From positions 12,321,742 through 12,385,741 of the forward strand of contig JACMZG010000008.1 of assembly GCA_018340805.1 (NCBI GenBank): a DNA stretch of 64,000 bases. Direction: 5' to 3'. The number at the start of each line of letters is the position of its first letter. Position 1 is the first letter of the stretch. Positions 13,171-23,200 of the stretch are shown here, piece after piece. The stretch is from Microvelia longipes (Eukaryota > Arthropoda > Insecta > Hemiptera > Veliidae). A program made the translations under genes and the position numbers. The notes beneath the pieces are model-generated. The model worked only from the letters and a program-made list of their open reading frames with translations, ran no database searches and had not been told where the DNA came from.

Positions 13171-13742
13171 TATATATATATAATAATATATATAATATAT
13201 CAAATGATTTTCTCTTTCTACTAACGTGCATAAATATTTCAGCTTGTTAATATTTTTGAACACTGTTTGTGTTTAATATTTGAACACACAGTCTGAAATT
13301 ATAGTACACTCAAATAAATTTTAGTTAAAAAGTACTTTTACAAAACAGATTGTTATTGATACTTAGAATATTCTGTCTAAAAATACTTCAATGACGACGT
13401 TGCCTACTATAGTTGTCGAGAATTTGAAAAATAAACATACATACCCAAGCTTAGATCCATTTTTGGCATCCTGTTTTTTAATTTTTTCAATGTAACTTTA
13501 ATTTTTTATGTAATTTTTATTAATCAATAGTTTCATGTAAAATAGTCTCTAATGTACTAAATATGTACTTATTATAATAAAATAGCATTTACTTTAACGC
13601 ATGTTCATTCCTGTTGCTTAAATTACTTTATTTATATTTTTATAAAAATGTTTCGAATTATTAAAATAAACTTACCATTAGATATATAAATAAAAACAAG
13701 GAACACTAATATTTCGCTTAAACACATTCTAAAGATCATCAT
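9045..13742 (-). CDS. CPAP3/obstructor-type chitin-binding cuticular protein (5 exons)
   Basis: The model joins 13742-13676, 12850-12656, 11616-11422, 9881-9680 and 9150-9045, 765 nt in all, giving 254 aa and a stop. Exon 1 encodes a signal peptide (MMIFRMCLSE followed by a hydrophobic run). Exons 2, 3 and 4 each carry one chitin-binding type 2 (peritrophin-A) domain with six cysteines; the last cysteine of domain 3 is split across the exon 4/5 junction. The first three introns are all phase 1. One signal peptide plus three such domains in about 250 aa is the layout of the CPAP3 (obstructor) family: secreted proteins that bind chitin and organise cuticle. Domain 3 is followed by a Q/N-rich tail. 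I cannot assign a specific family member. The stop lies at the palindrome axis, so the true C-terminus deserves a check. Confidence 0.9.
10429..11225. repeat. AT tracts and dispersed foldback repeat in CPAP3 intron 3
   Basis: AT microsatellites at 10429-10477 and 11037-11224 flank about 550 bp in which 'caaaactcggtagta' with 'tgtcaactattcatg' occurs twice and blocks such as 'ctctgttcgttacgt' recur in inverted order ('acgtaacgaaacagag'). Related copies occur at 19796-19860 and 51460-51625, so this is a mobile-type dispersed repeat. No protein is encoded; the apparent long minus-strand frame at 11003-11242 is pure AT repeat. Confidence 0.8.
11850..12152 (-). mobile_element. Fragment of the TIR element also found at 28696-29236
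   Basis: The internal sequence around 11890-12090 matches 28850-28970, for example the block with 'gtggcggaatacaagaatc' there and its counterpart here. The terminus at about 12126-12152 ('agtattatctaag') matches the terminal repeat of the intact copy. The other terminus is not recognised. It lies in CPAP3 intron 2 and is mirrored in the left arm near 5920-6200. Confidence 0.7.
12367..12600. mobile_element. Hairpin-rich MITE-like repeat (GGCTTCGCC type)
   Basis: The block begins with 'accacgggagtaaatagtca' and ends with 'gcgtaatgactctgtttcct' plus 'cttggta', ends that resemble each other's reverse complement. Inside are short palindromes built on 'ctcggcttcgcctcagg'. The same ends and internal hairpins occur at 25098-25372, so this is a non-coding family. 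Its mirror copy is at about 5478-5700. Confidence 0.75.
12926..13200. repeat. AT microsatellites in CPAP3 intron 1
   Basis: (AT)n tracts at about 12926-12981 and 13124-13200 lie on either side of unique sequence that contains the palindrome 'caggtgactccagtcacctg'. Confidence 0.85.
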
Positions 13743-14393
13743 CAGTTCCACTCGAACAATATAATCTGTTGATTCACCAAGGTTGTAAATCTAACTAAAC
13801 TCAAACAGGTGAATAGTTAACATTTTTTTATTATTAAAAAAAATCCTTAGATGCGCCACCAGCTAGCAATTTACAAGGATAATACTAATAATTACAAATA
13901 AATGGGAAGAATGTATTTGAATAATTATTGTTGTAATTTATGTCATCCTTATTAACTTTCCATTAATTTTATTTTTACATTTTAAAATATTTATCAATTA
14001 AAATTTGTTTTATTAATAAGTCGCGAAATTTTATTTAAATGGTTATTATTAAAATTAATAAAACTCAATTACTCTTATTTGTGTACAATAATACGATTTT
14101 TGTGATTGTTGTTTTATGTATTTTTGTCGTTACCTTTTGAACTTCTTTTGAACTTTTTACGGCCTTGACATTTTGAAAGACAGAGACTTCGCTAATGAGT
14201 ATTAAATGAATAATTTATGTCATAATTTATATCTTATTAAATCATTTTTGAAAAAAATATATGCTAAACAAAAGTTATTGCTGATTTATGTCAAAGAGTG
14301 GAATGATGAATGAAAAAAATGACGAAATATAAATATGGCATTTTTTAAACTTTTTTTTATTTATCCAAAAATTATTGAGATGTGGAATATTCT

Positions 14394-14638
14394 AATAAAA
14401 GTTAACAGCTTTTTATTCCTCAATGATATAATTGAATATACATAGCCAGCTTTCGACCATAACGATCATCATCAGTGCCGGTGAGATGAGTCAAATTCTT
14501 CTTGGCCGTTTTCTTAGGCCACGGCTTATAGAGTCTGCTACAAACCGTAGCAGATCGTTATAGTCGAAAGTTAGCTATGTATATTCAATTATATCATGGA
14601 GGAATAAAAAGCTGTTTACTTTTATTAGAATATTCAAC
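14394..14638. mobile_element. MITE with about 68-bp terminal inverted repeats
   Basis: The left end reads 'ttctaataaaagttaacagc' and continues to 'ctttcga'; the right end is its reverse complement with a few mismatches over about 68 bp. The centre is only about 110 bp, with no ORF, so this is a non-autonomous foldback element. Its mirror copy is at about 3410-3655. Confidence 0.85.
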
Positions 14639-15109
14639 ATCCTAAAAATAGAAGTTCCCTTAAAAATAACCACTAATCTTATGTATAGCAGAGATGTTTA
14701 AATTAAATTGTTTGATTTTTACTTGGCTCTACTGATATTAAATATGGTTAAATTAATATTGCTGACATAATATATAATATATATTGCTGACATAATATAG
14801 ATGGTCACATTGAGTTGATATACCTGTCTCAATTGACTTAGACTGACGTATGCTCTTGCTCTCTTGTATGCTATTAAGCTTTATTTAATTGATAAATTCA
14901 TATTTAACAATACAAAATCCCTTTCTAACCCTAAATTTAACATTTTAATTCATAGGGGCATAGCCCCAAAGAGGTAAATCCGCCTTTGACTCGAGTGTTA
15001 ATGTGCGCTACACCCAAGGGTAAAACTATTCATACAATACAGAAGACTATCACATACATACCTATACACAAAGGCATACACAAACACACACATATTAGAC
15101 AATATTCAA

Positions 15110-15223
15110 CTTTTGTTTAGAAAATTGTATATTGTTAGGGGGGCAGCATTACTTAGGTGCACCAGTGAATTGCCTTTCGTGTTATCAGTAGTGCTCCTCC
15201 TATATATAGTGTTATTCTAAGAT
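15110..15223 (+). mobile_element. Terminal fragment of the 28696-29236 TIR element family
   Basis: The block with 'gaaaattgtatattgt', 'gcattacttaggtgca' and 'tttcgtgttatcagtagtgc' ending in 'ttattctaag' matches the right end of the intact element at 29141-29236. No matching left end was found nearby. Confidence 0.75.
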
Positions 15224-16429
15224 ACACACTAAAAGTAAAATGCATGTCTTCCACTATTCACTATACCCTAGTCAAGTATAAGTGCGAGTATGATACTGTA
15301 TATATTATGTAAATTAAGAATATAAATATAAGGAAAACTACAGGTTATTTTCAAGGCTGCATTTTGATGAGTTAATCTCTCGGACGAATTAATTATTATC
15401 AGAGATTGTTAAAAGACGTTTCCTTTCTTTGTGCTGTTGTAGTGATAATTTTCAAAAATATGACATAATTCTTACACTTGTGGAAAGAATATTAATTCTA
15501 TTATTCATTAGTTTTTTTTAAATAAAGCTTATACATTATTTACTTTAGATAATACTTAGGTAAAACTCTTGAATGGAATTTTAGCAAACATTTAGATAAC
15601 GAAAGCGAAGGGGAGGTGAGAGTGATATATTTCGTTTAACTTCCAAAATATATATTGTCCAAGGTATATATATAAACTCATTCATATAATATATGAAAAC
15701 TCATTGATATCGCAGAAAGTATACAACCTGGTTTCAAAATATTGGGTTTGTTGTAAAGCTGAGGAAATTTCCTATAAGGCAACATGGTTGTTATATCCAA
15801 AAAGTATGTCTTCAAGTGTAAAAAATAGGCATAACTCAAAAATTTTGACCAAAGAATGAAAATTTTGAAACTTTTTGACGGTACATTGAAGCTTAATGAG
15901 GCAATTTGAGAACCTCCTGTTGCTAGGAAAACTACCTTGAACACTCCTCTTTAAGGTGACATCTATAATTATGTCCATTTGTAGAGCTATTTTTTGAGTT
16001 AAGACTGGTATAAACTCAAAAAACGTCCAAAAATACAAGTTTTTTGTATATCTTGTGAGTTAATTTATGGGGTCTTCATTGTCGAACGTTTTTTAATTCA
16101 TAAATAATAACGCATTATGCAGACGACTTTTTTAATTATTATTTTTTTTAAAATAAGGAACGCATAAGCCATGGAGAAAGGGTAGGTTGTGATATTGCAT
16201 TATTTACTAACCTACTATCAGACGCAATCAGTACTGTATGAATAATTTTTTAAAACAAATTACTTAATATTTAATTCAGTATTAGGTGAAGGCAAATCTA
16301 AATGATTCGTAGTCATGTTCAGCCGCGTAGATACATACAAATAAATTTTCGAAAAATTGTTCTTGGTACAGATCTTTTAAAAGCTGGTGAATGGCTCGGA
16401 ACAACGTTGTGTAGATTTTTAAAAAAACC

Positions 16430-16960
16430 TTTCTACACACCTCTATACTTAGGAGAAAGCTAGGAAAACCTAGGAAATATTTCAAAAAGTTTCTGTATAC
16501 CACTAGACCTAGAAGGAAGCTAGGAAAAACCTAGATTAGATTTCAAAAAAACGTTTCTGAATACCACACCTAGAAGGAAGCTAGGCAACACCTAATTAGA
16601 TTTCAAAAAACGTAATACCACTAAACCTAGAAGGAAGCTAGGAAAAACCTAGATTAGATTTCAAAAAAACGTTTCTGAATACCACTAGACCTAGAAAGAA
16701 GCTAGGAAAAACCTAGATTAGATTTCAAAAAACGTTTCTGAATACCACTAGACCTAGAAGAAGCTAGGAAAAACCTAGATTAGATTTCAAAAAACGTTTC
16801 TGAATACCCCTAGACCTAGAAGGAAGCTAGGAAAAACCTAGATTAGATTTCAAAAAAACGTTTCTGAATACCACTAGACCTAGAAGTAAGCTAGGAAAAA
16901 CCTGGATTAGATTTCAAAAAACGTTTCTGAATACGTCTATACCTAGGAGAAAAAAGCTAA
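16430..16960. repeat. Minisatellite, about 63-bp unit, about 8 copies
   Basis: Tandem copies of a unit containing 'accactagacctagaagg', 'aagctaggaaaaacctagat' and 'tagatttcaaaaaacgtttc'. Most copies differ by one or a few bases. It lies about 300-800 bp downstream of the E2 stop codon, with no coding content. Confidence 0.95.
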
Positions 16961-17265
16961 GGGAGATTTTAAAATCAATTTTCTGAATACCTGCTTTATT
17001 AGTGTCTTTTATGTATGTATGGCGCTAACTAGGGTTTTTATTTTTTTAGATGTTATTGCCCTGATTACTGATAACTGTTTTGAAGTAAAAATATTGACCA
17101 TATTGGCTTTAAATTATAACGATAATTAATTATTTTCTATCGTTATAAGTGTATAAGATAATTTGTAGAAACCATAATAAAAATTGAAAGATCGATCATA
17201 GTTTATAGTTATTTTTTTAAGATTTATAATTAAAAAACACGTAAATAGATATAAATATTATTTGA

Positions 17266-20200
17266 TTAAAACATAGTTTTCGGATCTTCCATTAGTTTTT
17301 TGAATTCTTGAAGCCACTGCGCCCCAACTGCTCCGTCAACAACTCGGTGGTCACAGCTTAGAGTCACGTTTAGTACTCTCTTGACTCCCCTGTAATTAAA
17401 GTTTGTTTGATAAAATATTGCCAAATATAGCGCAAATTTATCGCGACTCTTGTAAGGTGCATCGCTCATAAGCTTCGAGTTTAGAGGATGGTTACTTTCT
17501 AGAATTTTTAAAAAGTTTTGGTAAAGAACATTATTATGGCTAACTGTAATATTCTGTGTTCAACAATGCTATAAAAGATAGTTATTATAGAATTGTTGAA
17601 CTTAGAATATTACAATTATTATAGTTTTATTGCATGCAAAATATCTGAAATAGTCTCCGCCAAATAATACTAAATGTATCAATCCAACAAAATGTATTAA
17701 TCCTTATTACATGCATTTATACTGACAAAGTTTGTTGTTCTAAAACATTTAAATAAAGCCTTAAAAAGACGCGTTTTTATCCAAATTAATTATTTTTTGT
17801 TGTTAAATGTTTTAATTTTAATAAAAGAAGTTAAAAGTTTGAATGGTTAAAGAAACTGGTCCTTGGTGTTTATATAAACACTAATATACCACACTTATAA
17901 ACACTAAGGTGATTATATAAACACGTAGTGTTTATATGAATTTGTTAATTGTTTGCCAACAAATTTGGTTGTTAATAAACAGGATGACCAATCGTTCTTA
18001 AAAGAATTAGATTCTACGTTTATTGATTTGAAAACAAACCTTAACTTTTTAAGTTGTTTTTTTATTTTTATTGTTTTTGAACTTACACTGACGTTATGTT
18101 GGAATCTTTTAAGTATAAACGCTCCAATGAAGTTCCGACAGCGAGTATGCAGCTCTGAGGAGGGTTTATTATAGCGAAGAAAGTGTTGACTCCCATCATA
18201 CCCAGGTTTGATAAAGAAAATGTGCCTCCCTGAAATACCAATCAAAAGGAACAATGTAAACACAACAATTTTGCATTTTGCACAAATTCTAAAACAAATC
18301 AGTATTGTGGAATTTTTGACGAGATATTGCGAAATGCTTGACAAGCAATTGTGGAATTCTTGACGACATATTGCGAAATGCTCGACAAGTCATTGTGGAA
18401 TTCTTGACGAGATATTGCGAAATGCTTGACAAGCAATTGTGGAATTCTTGACGACATATTGCGAAATGCTTGACAAGCAATTGTGGAATTCTTGACGACA
18501 TATTGCGAAATGCTCGACAAGTCATTGTGGAATTCTTGACGAGATGTTGCGAAATGCTTGACAAGCAATTGTGGAATTCTTGACAAGATATTACGAAATG
18601 CTTGACAAGCAATTGTGGAATTCTTGACGAGATATTACGAAATGCTTGACAAGCAATAGTGGAATTCTTGACAAGTTATTGTGAAATTCGTAACATGATA
18701 TTCTGGGATTGTAGGATTTCCTTTGCTTGATTGAGTTGATAAAGGAATTTGTCAATTGATTGTATAATTGAGTTGTACAAATGTATATTAATTAAGCATT
18801 TTGCTACAAATTATTTTGTATAAATTCATAGTGTATATGGGTTGTAATTTTAAGGCGTTCTGAACGCACAATAACTTTTTTCTATATAGGAGTCGATTTT
18901 TTTTAAAATAGACATATTGAAAAAGTAGAATAAATTTATAAAGATATTCATTCTGCAATAGACGCATTCTAAATTAAATTTTAACCCATTCAGCGCTTTG
19001 CAATCAAAATTACCTACCAGATTTGGTCAAAAACTGGAAAGATGTTCAAGAGAGCGACGCTCAATATGTAGTGAAAAAATTCGAATGTGTGGTTTGGGTT
19101 TGCTTGGACAAATTATTTCCAACTATTCAGTTCACGTGGGTTAATAGGTTGGTTGTTTAAGATGAATAACCTTTAGAATTTCTACACGCAATTGTCTAAA
19201 AGCATTTAAGATTTAATGAGTAGGGCAAGAGAGCCATAAAGTAGTACAGGTCCATATCCATGAAAATACAACTCTTTTAGGGGTACCTAGAAAATAGGGG
19301 TACCTACCCTTTTTATCCTCAACGAAGTAAACAAAATGAATAACAAAATTCATTGGGAAGACATTAAAGTCAACTTAAAAGTCTAGCATGCCAAAATTAT
19401 CTTTTAGGGCTGTGCCGCCTATCCCTTTTTCATATTCTCCAAATCGCTTCCTCGCCATTTATCATTGAGATTTGAAATTTTGTACAATTGCAGAGCAAAT
19501 TAAGCTAATGCGAGTCTCAAAAGTATCATGTTTAGTAGCACATTTTTAGTCTTTAATTCAAAAAAATGTAAGAATACTAGTGAGTTTGCAAGGTTTAATA
19601 TGTTGTATACCACAAGTTTGGTGCAATTCTAATGAAGTTTGGAATTAAGGTATATTTTTTGCGCGGTAAAAATTGAGCTTTATAACCTCACAAGGTCAAT
19701 AGGTAAACATCGTGACGTATAAAACAATGAATTTGATAATCAATGGTCCATTTAAAAAATAAATACAAATTATAATTGGTAGTAAAACATATATCATTTG
19801 ATACTACCGAGTTTAGTAAAACATGAATAGTTGACTCATGACTCATGCACAGTTATATTGTGGTAATAAAACATTTACGCTTGTAGATTAAATTGAGCTG
19901 CGGAGTCTCACAATTGAAAGAAAACAGTCTCTCCACAATAACGTGTTATATTAAACAAAGCCGACTTTCGGTCTTACAGACCATCATTAGTGTCTGAAAC
20001 AACAGAGTATAATGACTAAGACAAAAAAAAATATAAAAAGGAAAAATAAAGAAGTAAAAAATGTATTTTTGTATTTTCGTATTTATGTATTTTCGTTTTT
20101 ACTTCTTTCCTTTTTCTTTTTATTTTTTTATTTTTATTTTTTGTCTTAGTCATCATATTTTGTTGTTTGTCACACACTGATGATGGTCTGTAAGACCGAA

Positions 20201-23200
20201 AGTCGGCTTTGTTTAATTGTGGAGAGACTGTTGTCTTTCAATTCCTATTTACGCTTGTATTTAATGAAAGCCTGCGAAATGATAGTTTCTGCTGCATCAC
20301 CTGAAATTCTTGAGGTTTTAGTTTCCCTTGCCTCGCTCGTTTAGCCAAATCTTTCATCTCATTACTTATATCTCTTAAAACTTTGACATCAGCATTGAAT
20401 ATGATTGGAGTTATAAGACCTGTGGGTGTGCTTACGGCAACACTGATATCCACTGTGTTATAACTGAAAAATAACCAGGAATACATTTGTTTGTGTTGAT
20501 AATAAATTTACATTACACATTATTTCATTATTAAATCATTTAAATTTGAAATTACATTACAAATTATGTAAAATTACATAAATTTATCATCTTCATTTAA
20601 AAAAGAATATATTTACTGGGTCGTATAAAGAAAAAAAGCTTGTATATCTTAATTTAGGATATTGCAATAAATAAAGTAAGTGGGAACATAATTCCTTAAA
20701 TAAGTTGTATAGTTGGAAAACAAGCAGGTATACAATTTTATTAGGGTATTCTAGCTAAAACGTAAGCAGAATAAAATGTCTTCACAGTGTTGTATAACTG
20801 AGAAACTGTTAGATTTATTTATAAATACTTGTTCTGTATACTATAGTCCCATGCGTCTTACAATGTCTAAAATATATCAGTCAGTCAGTGTGTTAAGTAT
20901 TATTTAATATTAGTACTGCTCTTATAAAACAATCAGCCATAAAATTGCCATAAATGTAAGCAGCAATGAATGAATGAATGAATTACCATTTATTAGATCA
21001 TAACAAAAAAGTTTACAGTTACATATATAAATATTATATTATAAATGTATTTGATCTAAATCAGCCAAGGCTGTGGTACGTGTAAGTTTACTAAGGCATA
21101 CTTATCATTTCAGCAATAAAATTTCTTAAAAATTAATGATATTTTTTGAAAGGTAAAAATGTTATTGAAGAATCAGCTCCCGTCGAGACAATACATCTAA
21201 CAGCTATATCGACGGTAGCTGGTTCTTTTAATTGTCTTAACAGAGTTCCTAATCTGTTTTATCTGGTTTATCTACCTATTATACAATGGGGAATTTATAT
21301 TTTCTATTAATTTTAAATGAGATTCAATGCCATTATCGTTTAGAGATTATAGGGAAAAAGAGAAATACTTGTACTATGTTAAGTAAGTTGGAACAACTTG
21401 AGGCCTTGAAAGAGCCACGTCTTTATTCTGCAATCAGCAACTACTCCCTTTTATAGGTGAGGTTTTATTTAATCACATGATTTTTTACTCCTATTAGGTT
21501 CAGTTCTATGAGGAGATCTGCATCTTTACATTGGCTCTGCACATGTGAAACACGTATTTCAAAGGAAATTCGCCCGGCTTGTGGTCCTCCACACAATAGT
21601 TTTCTTTGCGCAGGGACGGCTGACAATGCTAATGGTGCTACACTAAAAGATTCCTGCATCATTGCCCCTTATCTGCCATGTTGTTATACTAAGTCTGCAA
21701 TACTTTGGCGTATTGCAACCAAGCAAGGACTACTCAGAATTTGAATGAGGCTACTCAAGATTTCTATACATGATGTGTTTGTAAATTATCAAAGGATCAC
21801 TGTATTTAATAGCCTCTTTAGTGCAGCCTTGATTAGAGATAATGACCATCGTTGAATTGGAATAGTGGCTAAATAATTCAGCCATTGCTTTTAGAAAAAA
21901 ATTCATGCAATATAAAAATGTTAATAACCTTAAGTTATTATGCTTACTTTCTAATATGTGTTCCCATCCAAGATGAATTAGTTTCAGGTACCTTCCTACA
22001 TGCTAGAGCCACTGCTTTTATAATTATATCATTCACAGATATCTTAAAACCTGATTTGGCTAGTTCAGAGTTCAAAACTTTCCTCATGGCTTCCATTTGT
22101 GTCGTATCTATCTCCATGCACAAGTAGAAATGAGGAATCTCCTGTAGGTCATCCAAAACGTTAGCGCCAGTGGAATCTATGCTATAGAATTCAAATAAAG
22201 GTCTATCCACCCAATATAGTTGTAAGAGTTTAGTAAAGCATTTAAATACAGTTTGAGTTTGCTGTTAGTTTCAAATGTAATACCATCTAAACTCAAAAGG
22301 TGGTAATAGTTATTAATGGACCAAGGGAGTAAAGAATGCTGTCATTTTCCTAAGCTGCTAGTTGGTTCTTAAGGCGAAACCCGAGGAAAAAATTTATTTA
22401 ACTACTAAGGCGAAGCAGAGATAGGTAATTATTGCGAGGGAAAATAACATTTTACGTTCGAGGTGCATACAAGATTTTTTCTTCAGACGTTGAAATAATT
22501 TAATTATATTTTTATATTAATACGATTTGCTAAGTTTCTTTCAACATTTTTTTCTGGTCCCCTTTATTAATTTTTGGGATGACGCATCCCAAAAAGATCA
22601 TAACAGCTACTTTTGGCCTGCAACAGATTTTGAGCCAACATTTTTTTGGTTTGGCTCACTTATCAATTTTGGGAGTTGAATCCTCCTTATTGTTCCAGAT
22701 TATTGAGTTTTATAGTCAAATCAAATTATCATTTGATTTAATTATCACAATTAAATAACGTCGTTATATATATATGTGTATATAAACTGACCTGCAAGTT
22801 TGTATTTTTATGTCACTTTTATGGACATGATCTAACAGTAAGTACCGACGGCTGTTGAGTCTTCAAATAGCCTTTTTCGATTTATCATGTCTAAAATTAT
22901 AAATAATGACACTCGAAATTTGTCTTGCTTACACTTCGTCGGCCTTGCTTAATTTTGAACAGTAAACAATAAAAATAAATTTGCAAATCGTCAGCTGTTT
23001 ATATACAGAAAACAATTCAGCAGTTTTACCTGTTTAGATTGAAGTAGTCGTTTAGCTATGATGGATCTTATATTAGAAACTGGATGATCAGTGTATTTAG
23101 CAGAATCTGCTGATTTTCCAGTCGCTGGTTTGTCGCCTGTCTTATTCGCAGGTTGTTCTGGACCTTTTGCTTCCTTTCCCTGTATTATTTCGTAATAGAT

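Larger units (their letters stand above)
13743..17265. other. Intergenic region between CPAP3 and the E2 gene
   Basis: About 3.5 kb between the CPAP3 start and the E2 stop, both genes on the minus strand. It holds a 68-bp-TIR MITE, one end of another TIR element, a 63-bp minisatellite and AT-rich sequence. No credible coding exon is seen; the short frames at 15678-16038 and 16282-16503 have no family features. CPAP3 promoter elements should lie just above 13742 but none is obvious. Confidence 0.6.
9045..17942 (-). repeat. Right arm of giant palindrome
   Basis: This is the intact-looking partner of 1-8997. It carries an uninterrupted CPAP3 gene and the last exon of the pyruvate dehydrogenase E2 gene, all with open frames and correct splice phases, so it is taken as the true sequence. 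It ends at about 17942, inside the last intron of the E2 gene; beyond that point the sequence is single copy. Confidence 0.95.

Noticed and set aside
17913..18344. 143-codon minus-strand frame
   Set aside because: It overlaps the real E2 exon 18087-18229 in another frame and runs into the 44-bp minisatellite.
18303..18690. CRISPR-like array
   Set aside because: Units are contiguous with no unique spacers, and the window is a eukaryotic genome.
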